From Microcystis aeruginosa W13-11 (GTDB lineage: Bacteria > Cyanobacteriota > Cyanobacteriia > Cyanobacteriales > Microcystaceae): a stretch of DNA of 41,990 bases. The notes under the pieces are model-generated. The model saw only the letters and a program-made list of their open reading frames with translations, was not told the DNA's origin and ran no database searches. The stretch lies in assembly GCA_009995705.1 (NCBI GenBank), contig JAADBR010000038.1, positions 1-41,990 of the forward strand, written 5' to 3'. The position numbers were made by a program, and so were the translations under genes. Shown piece after piece: positions 33,133 to 41,655 of this stretch. Each line of letters begins with the position of its first letter. The stretch's first letter is position 1.

Positions 33133-33501
33133 ATGGAAAAAATTCTCAAATATGGTTCGGGTTGGCGACTCGGTTGGAATCCTACGGCAGCCGTTTATAA
33201 AGGATTAATTGGTGGCGATGATTGGGCGATCGAATTGACCCAGGCCGAGTGGCACGATTTGCGTCGTTTACTATCACAATTGACCGCGACTATGACCGCC
33301 ATGGCCACAGAATTAATGGATGAAGAAAGAATTGCTTGTGAAGCGGAAAGCGAGCTTTTATGGTTAGAAGCGGCGGGATTTCCTGATCATTATTCCCTGC
33401 GATTGATTCTCTATCAAGGTCGCGGTTGTGAGGGCAATTGGTCAGCCACTGCCCTACCAGAGTTGCTCGCTGCTTGGGACAATTTGCTTTACAATTTTTA
33501 A
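33133..33501 (+). CDS. DUF1818 family protein
   Basis: A 122-residue cyanobacterial protein with the family pattern YGSGWRLGWNPTAAVYKGLI, GDDWAIELTQAEWHDLRRLL, and the C-terminal GRGCEGNWSATALPELL. Structural relatives of this family resemble the transcription coactivator PC4/whirly-type fold, as far as I recall; its function is not settled. Size and motifs are normal. It starts six bases after the upstream hypothetical gene. Confidence 0.85.
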   Translation: MEKILKYGSGWRLGWNPTAAVYKGLIGGDDWAIELTQAEWHDLRRLLSQLTATMTAMATELMDEERIACEAESELLWLEAAGFPDHYSLRLILYQGRGCEGNWSATALPELLAAWDNLLYNF

Positions 33502-33566
33502 GAAAGCGGTGGGCATAAGTTAATTTTTGTTTCCCACTCTTGACTTTTTGATTCCCTTGTGCTGCC

Positions 33567-34637
33567 ATGATTGCCCATCCTAGGACAAAAACCGATAATC
33601 TCACCTACACTCCGCCCCCATTGCTGAAAAACGGTTTTGCCATGACTCTCTATGTGTCCCTGAAAGCGCGAGAAACCTGGCAAAATACGATCGCTATTCC
33701 CGAACCAGTCTATCAAGAAACCATTTTCACCGGGGCCAATGCCGTCCCCATCTACGGGATTGTTTCCATTCCCCCCCAAGGCAAAGGAACCATTATCGGC
33801 ACCTACGGCATCACGGGAGACTTAGATAATCAATGGTTTTTAAGGATTTTAGGCAGAAAAGCCGTAGCGAGAGACTACGCGGTCGTCCTCTTTGATTGGC
33901 GGGCCCACGGTAAGACAGCCGAATTATCCCCGACTCTCACCTCCGATGGTATCTATGAAGGGCTAGATTTCCTTCATATTGCCGCCCAAGCTCAAAAAAT
34001 GGGCTGTCCTGCCCCTTTTTGGTTCACGGGGTACTCTCTGGGGGGACAATTGGCCCTCTGGGGAATTAAATCGGCAGAGAATCAGGAAGATATGGGGATC
34101 GATCCCATCGATATCGGCGGTGGTGCAGTAATTTGTCCTAATTTGGACTCTAATCGTTCCCTATCCTATCTCGTCCAGGATACCTGGGGGAAACATTTGG
34201 AAAAAGCGATCGCCAGGGAACTACGCAAGTTAGCCAAACGCATCCATAAAGCTCATCCCGATCATATCGATCCCGAAGCAATTACTCGCGCCACCACGAT
34301 TGCCGGATTCGATCGAGAATTAGTGATTAAAAAGCTAGGATTTGAGACAGTTTTTGACTATTATGCCGCTAGTAGTCCCTTGCCCTTTCAACCCTATTTA
34401 ACTAAACCCACTTTTATCCTCTACGCAGCCGATGATCCCCTCTTTTCCCCCGCAGTTATTCCCGATCTGCAGGCAGCGATCGCTGATAATCCCCACGTGG
34501 AGCTACTCTTAACCAACCATGGCGGTCATGTGGGTTATATCAGCAGTTTATCCTGTCAGCGTCAGTGGGGCGATAGCGATCGCTGGTGGGCATGGAATCG
34601 GGTTTTAGACTGGTTTGACCAAAAAACGGGCAAATAA
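33567..34637 (+). CDS. Alpha/beta hydrolase (YheT/UPF0017-like)
   Basis: The 356-residue protein has the complete catalytic set: nucleophile elbow WFTGYSLGGQLALWG, Asp in LYAADDPLF and His in LTNHGGHVGY. The oxyanion region is in IGTYGITGDLDNQW. The DWRAHGKTAEL and NHGGHVG patterns are those of YheT-like hydrolases, whose substrates are poorly known; acyl or ester bonds are likely. No signal peptide is seen. It is convergent with the PfkB kinase gene, with ten bases between stops. Confidence 0.85.
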   Translation: MIAHPRTKTDNLTYTPPPLLKNGFAMTLYVSLKARETWQNTIAIPEPVYQETIFTGANAVPIYGIVSIPPQGKGTIIGTYGITGDLDNQWFLRILGRKAVARDYAVVLFDWRAHGKTAELSPTLTSDGIYEGLDFLHIAAQAQKMGCPAPFWFTGYSLGGQLALWGIKSAENQEDMGIDPIDIGGGAVICPNLDSNRSLSYLVQDTWGKHLEKAIARELRKLAKRIHKAHPDHIDPEAITRATTIAGFDRELVIKKLGFETVFDYYAASSPLPFQPYLTKPTFILYAADDPLFSPAVIPDLQAAIADNPHVELLLTNHGGHVGYISSLSCQRQWGDSDRWWAWNRVLDWFDQKTGK

Positions 34638-34647
34638 GGGCTAATTT

Positions 34648-35643
34648 CTAGGATTCAAAGGCCGCTAGAAACTCCTCCACCTGTTCCCGAGTCGGTTGGG
34701 ATGCGATCGCGCCTGCCCTTCTTGTCACCATTGCCCCCACCGCACAGGCATAAATCACCGCCTTACGCGCTAAATCGGCATTTTCCTCGATTTGATCGCC
34801 TCCCAAACCAGCACGGGACAAAAAACCCGCCACAAAGCCATCCCCCGCCCCGGTTGTATCCACTACTTCCCCAGAAAAAGCCTCGACATTGCCGCTATTT
34901 TCGCCTAAATGATATTTACAACCTTTTACGCCGCCAGTAACCAGAATTGCCTTTAAATCCGGGTATTGTGATGATATTTCTCCCGGGTTATCAGTGCCAA
35001 ATAACCATGCTGCTTCTTCCTCGCTACATTTGAGCAAATCGGCCTGGACTATAAAATCTCGAATGATATCAGGGGCAGCCTCAAGATTAGGCCAAAAAAC
35101 CGGTCGCCAGTTGATATCGATTAATACTTTCACCGCGTAAATTTTAGCTAATTCGAGGGCGCGTTGCATTGCCCGGCGGGAAAGGGGATAGGCTAACCCT
35201 AGGGTTCCCATCACTAGATAATCGGCATTTTTCCAGAGATTTTCGGGCAATAGGTCAGCATTAAGGGCAGTATCGGCAAAATCCGTCGTTTTTCTGCCGC
35301 CAAAACCCGCAAAATGTCTGTCTCCCCCAGCATCGCGGGTGACATAAACTTGTCGGGTGGGTAGGGTGGCATGATACTGTACACCAGTGGTATCGACTCC
35401 GAGAGCGTCTAGCAAGGCGATTAACTGTTCCCCTCGTTGATCTTTGCCCACACAACCGATAAAAGCCGAATTTATGCCCAATTTTCGCAATCCACAGGCC
35501 ACGTTTGCCGGCGCACCCCCCGCGTAGGTTGTCCAAGAAGTTACTTGCTCTATAGAGCGAGCGCTTTGATCGGCAATTAGATCATAGAGGATTTCCCCTA
35601 AACAAATTACAGACAGCAGCGAAGATCTTTGATTGTTAAGCAT
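34648..35643 (-). CDS. PfkB-family sugar kinase (fructokinase-like)
   Basis: The 331-residue protein has both PfkB signatures: the N-terminal AGGAPANVACGLRKLG and the C-terminal VVDTTGAGDGFVAGFLSRAG, whose Asp is the catalytic base. CLGEILYDLIADQ near the start and GGRKTTDFAD near the lid resemble cyanobacterial fructokinases. It probably phosphorylates fructose or a related sugar using ATP. The substrate cannot be fixed from sequence. Short tandem repeats lie just upstream of its ATG (35643), where its promoter should be. Confidence 0.88.
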   Translation of the reverse strand: MLNNQRSSLLSVICLGEILYDLIADQSARSIEQVTSWTTYAGGAPANVACGLRKLGINSAFIGCVGKDQRGEQLIALLDALGVDTTGVQYHATLPTRQVYVTRDAGGDRHFAGFGGRKTTDFADTALNADLLPENLWKNADYLVMGTLGLAYPLSRRAMQRALELAKIYAVKVLIDINWRPVFWPNLEAAPDIIRDFIVQADLLKCSEEEAAWLFGTDNPGEISSQYPDLKAILVTGGVKGCKYHLGENSGNVEAFSGEVVDTTGAGDGFVAGFLSRAGLGGDQIEENADLARKAVIYACAVGAMVTRRAGAIASQPTREQVEEFLAAFES

Positions 35644-35703
35644 TGCTGTGGGGTGTGGGAAGCTTTTTTCAGTGATCAGTAAACAGTAAACAGTAATCAG
35701 TGA

Positions 35704-35889
35704 GGTTCTTCGCTACTTGGTATGGTTCGATCGGGTGGCATAAATCGACTAAATCCTTGTTTGACAAGAGACCTAATTGATTAGTTCGTTCTAGAGCGAA
35801 AACAATTGAAAAAAATCGCAGAATGCCTTTCTCTGTAAGGATTTCATCCCTTAGAACTCCGTCCATGGCATCACACAAACCGAAGAACC
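35704..35889. mobile_element. ISL3-like MITE, 186 bp
   Basis: GGTTCTTCG at 35704-35712 and CGAAGAACC at 35881-35889 are exact 9-bp terminal inverted repeats with the GGNTCTTCG start typical of ISL3-family ends. No transposase is inside; the open frame there reads through the element and is not convincing. The flanking DNA carries AGTGATCAGTAAACAGTAAAC and ATAACTGATCACTGAT style repeats, so a target duplication is hard to define. It lies in the gap 35644-36087 and separates the PfkB kinase and GNAT genes. Confidence 0.65.
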
Positions 35890-36087
35890 ATAACTGATCA
35901 CTGATCACTGAATCAATAACTTGTCAAGAAATCACGATAAATCAACTAGAGATTATCTGAGGCATTGAGTATAATTAGACACATAGATTGGGGGAAATTG
36001 CTCATAAATCAGTCCGATCGAGCGTGAATCCTCTTTCTCGGAAAAATATCTTCTCCTGTTTTTTAGTCTTAGACTAGGGAAATATCA

Positions 36088-36558
36088 ATGATTGATTGTA
36101 GTCAAATTCAGTTTGACGAGGATAAAGGCAACATAGATCTATTGCAACTACGAGAATTATTTAATTTAACCGCATTTTGGGCAATCGATCGCCGTTTAGA
36201 AGATTTAGAAACCGCAATTGACTATAGTGATCCGGTGGTGACGGTGTGGAATGAGCGGCAATTAATTGGTTTTGCTCGCGCCATTTCTGACGGCATTTAT
36301 CGGGCAACTATTTGGGATGTGATTGTTCATCCCGATTATCAGGGAGCCGGTTTAGGACGTAAATTAGTAGAAACAGTTTTGGCCCATCCCCGAATAAATC
36401 GGGTGGAAAGAGTCTATTTGATGACTACTAATCAAGAAAAATTTTACCAGCGCATTGGTTTCCAAAGCAACGCCACCACGACAATGGTATTATTTAATCG
36501 TTATCCCGAGGAGTTTTCCTATCCGGCGATCGAGGTAAAGAAAAAACAATCCCTGTGA
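36088..36558 (+). CDS. GNAT acetyltransferase, plastid NSI/Ycf52-like
   Basis: The 156-residue protein carries acetyl-CoA-binding motif A in WDVIVHPDYQGAGLGRKLVE and motif B around YLMTTNQEKFYQRIGF. The N-terminal LFNLTAFWAIDRRLEDLETA and VVTVWNERQLIGFARAISDG match the GNAT group shared by cyanobacteria and red-algal plastids (ycf52), related to nuclear-encoded plastid acetyltransferases. The target (protein lysines, N-termini or small amines such as serotonin) is unknown. Its 3' end overlaps the convergent histidine-kinase-like gene by 65 bases. Confidence 0.85.
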   Translation: MIDCSQIQFDEDKGNIDLLQLRELFNLTAFWAIDRRLEDLETAIDYSDPVVTVWNERQLIGFARAISDGIYRATIWDVIVHPDYQGAGLGRKLVETVLAHPRINRVERVYLMTTNQEKFYQRIGFQSNATTTMVLFNRYPEEFSYPAIEVKKKQSL

Positions 36559-37303
36559 GCTTGTCTTGACTATTGTTATTGATTTGATCTAAGCTCATTT
36601 CCCCCCCTGATACTTCGATAATTCCCTTCGCTAACTGGAATTTAAGACTAGGAGAAAAGCCAATAACTTGAGTAAATTGTTTGACTTCTTCTGGCTTTGA
36701 TTCTAAACTCAAAGGGGAAATTTCTGGCATTTGCCAAAGAGGGATTTCCCCAGGAAATTCTAGACTAATAGTGACTTTTTTCTCGTCAAGAGTGCTTACG
36801 GATATACAAATAGAGCCACTCGCTAAGTTGGCGATCGCTGCATCGACAAGAAGGACAAAAGCGGAGGATAAACGTTGATAATCGGCAATAATAGCAATAT
36901 CATCGGTTAAAGGGCTAAATTTAAGCTGAATATTGCGATTAGCTACCTGTAAATAGGTTAAACTTGCCCAATCTTGCCAGAGTTTAGTTAAAGAAAAAAT
37001 TTCTCGCTCCAGAGGTATAGTACCAGACTCTAGTTTGGAGAGATTAATCATCTCATCGAGCATTGCCATCAGTTTACGGCCCGCCAGTTGTCCCTGGGCG
37101 ATAAATTCCCTTTCTTCGGCCGAACTTTCACAAAGATCGGCGAGAATCATTTGATGAAGACTGATCATGCTACTCAATGGCGATCGCAATTCGTGGGCAA
37201 CCCGTGCCAAAAAACCGCTTTTGAGTTGATTAATTGCCACAGCCATCTGATAAGCGAGGCGAGTTTGCTGTAATTCCCGTTTTAAAGCGTCAATATCGTC
37301 CAT
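36494..37303 (-). CDS. Histidine kinase-like protein with degenerate ATPase domain
   Basis: From ATG 37303 the protein has 269 residues: a short coiled coil (DALKRELQQTRLAYQMA), a clear HisKA dimerisation domain with the H-box LARVAHELRSPLSSMISLHQ (about residue 45), then a C-terminal region with strands and helices of a HATPase domain. The expected N-box (NLLxNAxK) and DxGxG are not visible; LSSAFVLLVDAAIANLASGS and LAKGIIEVSGGEM are the nearest equivalents. It may therefore be phosphorylated but unable to bind ATP normally. No sensor domain or membrane helix is present. It starts two bases after the tsaC-like stop, and both genes are probably in one operon. Confidence 0.75.
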   Translation of the reverse strand: MDDIDALKRELQQTRLAYQMAVAINQLKSGFLARVAHELRSPLSSMISLHQMILADLCESSAEEREFIAQGQLAGRKLMAMLDEMINLSKLESGTIPLEREIFSLTKLWQDWASLTYLQVANRNIQLKFSPLTDDIAIIADYQRLSSAFVLLVDAAIANLASGSICISVSTLDEKKVTISLEFPGEIPLWQMPEISPLSLESKPEEVKQFTQVIGFSPSLKFQLAKGIIEVSGGEMSLDQINNNSQDKLTGIVFSLPRSPDRKTPRDND

Positions 37304-37305
37304 AT

Positions 37306-37893
37306 TTACAGAAAAACTGCCCCTTGTCGTAAGATATCCCATCTTTGACATTGCCAACGTGCGACGGTGGAGGGTTGTCCACTATTGATTATTCCCCATG
37401 CTTGCCTTTCTGTGGGTGCTAACACCGTCACCGAGGGAAAAGTAGTCATAATTGCGGATGGAGTTAATAAAGGCTCTTGTCCTGACAGATTAGCACTTGT
37501 GGTCGCTAAAACACCAGTTCGACCGAGAATTTCTCTGGCGATCGCATGAGCAGGAACTCGGATACCAATCGTGCTAGGATCCTTGGGGTTAATAACTTTT
37601 GGTACTTTTTCAGAAGCAGGTAAAACCAAAGTTAGGGAGCCGGGCCAGTGTTTTTCGGTCATTTGCCGCCAAATTTCCCTTTCTTCCTGATTTCCCTTGA
37701 CATAATCCCATAGGTCTGCTGCTGAGGCCGCCATGAGAATTAAAGGTTTATCAAAAGTCCTTTTTTTAGCGGCAAAAACTAAGGCAGCATAGGGGGGAGA
37801 AACTGCTAAAGCGGGGACTGTATCCGTGGGAAAAGAAACCACTTGACCACTGAGGGCCGCGTGAACAATTTCGTTAAGAGAAGCAGTAGGCAT
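37306..37893 (-). CDS. tsaC: Sua5/YrdC family threonylcarbamoyl-AMP synthase-like protein
   Basis: The 195-residue protein has the YrdC fold: the N-terminal GQVVSFPTDTVPALAVSP, KKRTFDKPLILMAAS with the KxR(x)3KP-type substrate site, HWPGSLTLVLPASEKVP, STIGIRVPAHAIAREIL and TGVLATTSANLSGQ. It makes threonylcarbamoyl-adenylate from threonine, bicarbonate and ATP for the t6A37 tRNA modification. Length (about 190) equals the short TsaC type rather than two-domain Sua5. Cyanobacteria may have more than one YrdC protein, so paralogue status is possible. Confidence 0.9.
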   Translation of the reverse strand: MPTASLNEIVHAALSGQVVSFPTDTVPALAVSPPYAALVFAAKKRTFDKPLILMAASAADLWDYVKGNQEEREIWRQMTEKHWPGSLTLVLPASEKVPKVINPKDPSTIGIRVPAHAIAREILGRTGVLATTSANLSGQEPLLTPSAIMTTFPSVTVLAPTERQAWGIINSGQPSTVARWQCQRWDILRQGAVFL

Positions 37894-37955
37894 TGAGAAT
37901 TGAGCATTTTTGGGGACTAATTTAGCCTAAGACTTTTTGGTACAATTTTAAACGG

Positions 37956-37983
37956 GTAGGGTTGATTCATGAATCAACCCTAC
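37956..37983. repeat. 28-bp perfect palindrome and related repeats
   Basis: GTAGGGTTGATTCA followed by its exact reverse complement TGAATCAACCCTAC. Degenerate half copies follow at once (CGAATCAATCCTACC, TGAATCAACCCTAC, to about 38015). This is a cyanobacterial dispersed repeat type with strong cruciform potential in the promoter gap between divergent tsaC-like and GIY-YIG genes. Confidence 0.85.
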
Positions 37984-38086
37984 CTCGAATCAATCCTACC
38001 TTGAATCAACCCTACTTGATGAGCGGGGTATCTGAAAGTTTTTAACACCTACCTACTTATCTCCAACCAATGAGCGACGATTAATT

Positions 38087-38614
38087 ATGAATGAGTCTGA
38101 TACTTTTGCTAATCTCGAACAATTAGAATATATTCCCTACCTAGATACCATGGGTAATATCTCTGCTGATTTCCAGGGAAAAATCGGGGTTTATGCCATT
38201 TTTAATCGAGAGCAAGTCCTAGAGTTTGTAGGCTATTCTCGTGATATTTATCTCAGTTTAAAACAACATCTTGCCCGACAGCCTCAAGCTTGTTATTGGC
38301 TAAAAATACAGGTAATCGAGCGTCCTAATCGAACTATTCTGGAATCGATTAAACAAGCTTGGCTAAAAGAAAGTCAGGCAGTAATCGACAATGAAAAACT
38401 CTGGACAGAACCAATTGATGCTAAATTAGCCATGACTAACCCAGAAAAAGAAATTTATCAAAGTGCTGACGAATTAGGGAAAATCAAGTTATTAAAACAG
38501 GTATCCAGACGAGTAGAAAATGATATTTTATCAACCCTAGAAAAACGGGGAGTACAGATGGAAATTCGTTTTAATCCCAAGTTAAAAGAACAGGGTTTGC
38601 TCGATTTAAAGTAA
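38087..38614 (+). CDS. GIY-YIG-like domain protein
   Basis: The 175-residue protein has IGVYAIFNREQVLEFVGYSR followed by DIYLSLKQHLARQPQACYWL, the strand pair and helix of the GIY-YIG fold, though the sequence motif itself (here GVY ... FVGYS) and the catalytic Arg/Glu set (R in GYSRDI) are altered. Cyanobacterial members of this group are conserved and of unknown function; DNA cleavage is not assured. The C-terminal half is helical (KIKLLKQVSRRVENDILSTL). It is followed 79 bases later by trpD. Confidence 0.8.
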   Translation: MNESDTFANLEQLEYIPYLDTMGNISADFQGKIGVYAIFNREQVLEFVGYSRDIYLSLKQHLARQPQACYWLKIQVIERPNRTILESIKQAWLKESQAVIDNEKLWTEPIDAKLAMTNPEKEIYQSADELGKIKLLKQVSRRVENDILSTLEKRGVQMEIRFNPKLKEQGLLDLK

Positions 38615-38693
38615 AAATTCCTAGGAGCGATCGATTCTCCAGACAAACGGCTATGATAGTATATCGCCCCATCCCCACACCAATGGAACAGCG

Positions 38694-39728
38694 ATGACCA
38701 ATCAAGACTGGCCAAACCTACTGCAGCAACTACTCGATCGAAAATCCCTTTCCCTTAACCAAGCTGAAGAATTAATGACCGGATGGTTAAACGGCCAGAT
38801 TCCGGAAGTTTTATCGGGGGCGATTTTAGCAGCTTTGCAAGCAAAAGGAGTCTCGGCAGCCGAATTAGCGGGAATGGCCAGAGTTTTACGGCAACAATCG
38901 CGCTTAGAAGACCCTAAACCCCATACTACTCCTGTTATCGATACCTGTGGCACTGGCGGCGACGGGGCTTCAACTTTTAATATTTCCACTGCCGTGGCTT
39001 TTGTGGCGGCCGCCGGGGGTATAAAAGTGGCTAAACACGGCAATCGCTCTGCCTCCAGTAAAGTGGGTTCGGCCGATGTTCTAGAATATCTTGGGGTTAA
39101 TTTAAGCGCCCCTAGCCAGAAAGTGGCGGCGGCTTTAGAGGGGGTGGGAGTGACCTTTCTTTTTGCCCCCGGTTGGCATCCAGCCCTGAAAAGTGTGGCT
39201 AATCTCCGCAAAACCCTGAAAGTTCGCACGGTTTTTAATCTTCTAGGTCCTCTAGTTAATCCTCTCCGTCCCACAGGTCAAGTTATCGGGGTTTATGACC
39301 AGCAATTTCTCACCCCCATGGCCACAGCTTTAGCACAAATGGGAACCCCAAAGGCGATTATTGTTCACGGCCGGGAAAAACTCGACGAGGTGGGGTTGGG
39401 AGATATGACCGATATGGCTTTATTAAATAATGGTGAGGTGATTTCTACGGCGATCGATCCCTTGTCAATTTCTATCCCTAGAGCTAGTTTAAATGCCCTT
39501 AAAGGCGGGGAAGTGCCAGAAAATGCCGAAATTCTCAAAAATGTCCTGCAAGGGGGGGGAACGCCCGCTCAACGGGATGCTGTGGCGATTAATGCCTCTC
39601 TTGCCCTACAGGTGGCAGAAAAGGTCACTTTTGGCGATCATGCTGCTGGTTTCGCCCTCGCTCGCGAGATTTTAGCCAGTGGGTTAGCTTGGCAAAAATT
39701 AGAGGAGTTGGTTAAGTTTCTCGCTTAG
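38694..39728 (+). CDS. trpD: Anthranilate phosphoribosyltransferase
   Basis: The 344-residue enzyme has the glycine-rich PRPP loop [19 protein letters not shown], the [20 protein letters not shown] motif binding anthranilate, and [19 protein letters not shown] in the C-terminal domain. It joins anthranilate and PRPP in tryptophan synthesis. Length is normal. Its upstream region overlaps with a short intergenic stretch (38615-38693) containing GATAGTATATC-like -10 sequence. It is not clustered with other trp genes here, as usual in cyanobacteria. Confidence 0.97.
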   Translation: MTNQDWPNLLQQLLDRKSLSLNQAEELMTGWLNGQIPEVLSGAILAALQAKGVSAAELAGMARVLRQQSRLEDPKPHTTPVIDTCGTGGDGASTFNISTAVAFVAAAGGIKVAKHGNRSASSKVGSADVLEYLGVNLSAPSQKVAAALEGVGVTFLFAPGWHPALKSVANLRKTLKVRTVFNLLGPLVNPLRPTGQVIGVYDQQFLTPMATALAQMGTPKAIIVHGREKLDEVGLGDMTDMALLNNGEVISTAIDPLSISIPRASLNALKGGEVPENAEILKNVLQGGGTPAQRDAVAINASLALQVAEKVTFGDHAAGFALAREILASGLAWQKLEELVKFLA

Positions 39729-39825
39729 GAAAATTCAGAGGAGACAGAAAGCAGTCGCGATGCCAAAGTTGACACCCCACTTCCCCACTTCCCCACACCC
39801 CATCTCAATGCACTTACTGCATGAA

Positions 39826-39859
39826 AGAAATCCTTAAACACGATGGTTTAAGGATTTCT
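39826..39859. terminator. Hairpin downstream of trpD
   Basis: AGAAATCCTTAAAC, six-base loop ACGATG, then the exact complement GTTTAAGGATTTCT: a 14-bp perfect stem. It lies after the trpD stop and a run of CCCCACTTCCCCAC repeats (39775-39805) and just before the nirA promoter. No long T tract follows, so it may act as a bidirectional or insulating hairpin. Confidence 0.5.
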
Positions 39860-39902
39860 GTTACAAACAATACAAAATTATCCAAGTTAAAACGAATTAA
39901 AT
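39860..39902 (+). promoter_or_regulatory. NtcA-type activator site and -10 element of nirA
   Basis: GTTACAAACAATAC (39860-39873) fits the NtcA consensus GTA-N8-TAC at five of six bases (GTT instead of GTA). TTAAAT (39897-39902) lies 23 bases after the site, the spacing of class II NtcA-activated promoters, whose -10 box is TAN3T-like. NtcA activates nitrite and nitrate assimilation genes under nitrogen limitation. The leader to nirA would be about 140 bases. Confidence 0.6.
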
Positions 39903-39948
39903 AACAAATAGAGACTAGGTAAGTTACTAAATTTTTGCTAATGACGAC

Positions 39949-39966
39949 AGTATTTTACAGAATACT
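39949..39966. promoter_or_regulatory. 18-bp dyad in the nirA leader
   Basis: AGTATT-TTACAG-AATACT is a perfect 6-bp dyad with a six-base centre, the shape of a LysR-type or other dimer binding site. Its position in the nirA leader, 80-100 bases before GTG 40048, suggests a second regulator such as NtcB, but that is inference. Confidence 0.35.
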
Positions 39967-40047
39967 TATTGTTAAATCCCGATTTCTTCATTTCTAACCC
40001 GCACCAACTAGAACAATTATACCCACAAACCAGAAGGAGATAGATTC

Positions 40048-41589
40048 GTGGTACAAGCACCTGAAAAAGATGGAACAACTCTCAATAAATTCGAGAAATT
40101 TAAAGCCGAAAAAGACGGATTAGCCATTAAAGATGAACTAGATCATTTTGCCCAAATCGGTTGGGAAGCGATGGATAAAACCGATTTAGAACATCGCTTA
40201 AAATGGGTAGGGGTTTTTTATCGTCCCGTCACCCCGGGTAAATTTATGATGCGTTTGCGGGTTCCTAACGGCATTATTAGCGGTGAGCAAATGCGCGTTT
40301 TAGGGGAAATTGTGCAGCGTTACGGCGATGATGGTAATGCCGATATTACTACTCGTCAGAACTTACAATTACGCGGTATTCGCATCGAAGATATTCCTGA
40401 TATTTTCCAACGACTAAAATCCGTGGGTATGACTTCGGTACAATCGGGCATGGATAATGTCAGAAATATTACCGGTTCACCCATGGCAGGACTAGACGCG
40501 GATGAATTAATTGACACCAGGGAATTAGTCCAAAAAGTCCAAGATATGATTACCAACTGCGGTCAAGGTAATTATCAATTTAGCAATCTGCCCCGCAAAT
40601 TTAATATTGCCATCGAGGGGGGACGAGATAACTCGGTTCATGCGGAAATTAACGATATTGCCTTTGTTCCTGCCTATAAAAAGGGAGAATTAGGCTTTAA
40701 TGTCGTGGTGGGAGGCTTTTTCTCGGCTAAACGCTGTGAAGCGGCAATTCCTATGAATGTTTGGGTGAGACCTAATCAGGAGGTGGTGGATTTATGCCAA
40801 GGGATTTTAGAAGTTTACCGCGATCATGGATTACGCGCCAATCGTCAAAAATCCCGTTTAATGTGGTTAATTGATGAGTGGGGAATCGAGGGATTCCGCA
40901 CGCGGGTGGCTAATCACTTAGGTTATGCCTTGGCAACGGCTGCCGAAAAAGACGCTATTGACTGGGAAAAACGGGATCATCTGGGAGTTTTCCCCCAAAA
41001 ACAGGAGGGATTGAGCTATATCGGTCTTTGTGTTCCCGTTGGTCGTCTATTTGCCGATGATATGTTCGATTTTGCCCGGATTGCCGAAGTGTATGGTAGC
41101 GGAGAATTGCGTTTAACCGTGGAACAAAACGTGATTATTCCCAATATAGCGGCTGAAAATATGGCGACTCTTTTAACCGAGCCTTTACTGGCTAAGTTTA
41201 CCCCCAATCCCGCACCTTTACAACGAGCGCTCGTTTCCTGCACGGGGGCGCAATTCTGCAATTTTGCCCTGATTGAAACCAAAAATAAGGCTGTGGACTT
41301 GATTAATCAGTTAGATGCCGAATTAAATATCCCCCGGGGTGTGCGTATGCACTGGACCGGTTGCCCCAACTCCTGCGGACAACCCCAAGTGGCCGATATC
41401 GGTTTGATGGGGACAAAAGCTCGCAAAGACGGCAAAACCGTGGAAGGAGTTGACCTCTACATGGGGGGTAAAGTGGGTAAAGATGCTCACCTAGGCAGCT
41501 GTGTACAAAAAGGGATTCCCTGTGAAGACTTAAAATCGGTGTTAACTTCTATCCTCATCGAACAATTTGGGGCGACGCCGAAGGGTTAA
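40048..41589 (+). CDS. nirA: Ferredoxin-nitrite reductase
   Basis: The 513-residue enzyme binds siroheme and a 4Fe-4S cluster through C398 and C404 (SCTGAQFCNFALIETK) and C439 and C443 (HWTGCPNSCGQPQVADIGLM). Other conserved parts are TTRQNLQLRGIRIEDIPD and the half-repeat ferrodoxin-like segment FYRPVTPGKFMMRLRVPNG. It reduces nitrite to ammonium with six electrons from ferredoxin. Translation begins at GTG 40048 with AGAAGGAGATAG five bases upstream. Length is normal for cyanobacterial NirA. Nitrate transport and reductase genes, which commonly follow, are not seen because an IS element adjoins. Confidence 0.97.
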   Translation: MVQAPEKDGTTLNKFEKFKAEKDGLAIKDELDHFAQIGWEAMDKTDLEHRLKWVGVFYRPVTPGKFMMRLRVPNGIISGEQMRVLGEIVQRYGDDGNADITTRQNLQLRGIRIEDIPDIFQRLKSVGMTSVQSGMDNVRNITGSPMAGLDADELIDTRELVQKVQDMITNCGQGNYQFSNLPRKFNIAIEGGRDNSVHAEINDIAFVPAYKKGELGFNVVVGGFFSAKRCEAAIPMNVWVRPNQEVVDLCQGILEVYRDHGLRANRQKSRLMWLIDEWGIEGFRTRVANHLGYALATAAEKDAIDWEKRDHLGVFPQKQEGLSYIGLCVPVGRLFADDMFDFARIAEVYGSGELRLTVEQNVIIPNIAAENMATLLTEPLLAKFTPNPAPLQRALVSCTGAQFCNFALIETKNKAVDLINQLDAELNIPRGVRMHWTGCPNSCGQPQVADIGLMGTKARKDGKTVEGVDLYMGGKVGKDAHLGSCVQKGIPCEDLKSVLTSILIEQFGATPKG

Positions 41590-41655
41590 ATACAGAAGCC
41601 AAAAACCTAGCTAATACTATCCAAAATTACTCATGACTTGTGCGGTAATTGTTTT

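Noticed and set aside
35669..35908. 79-residue open frame on the minus strand
   Set aside because: It lies across the MITE and its flanking simple repeats, with its termini made of repeat units; no family pattern is recognised.
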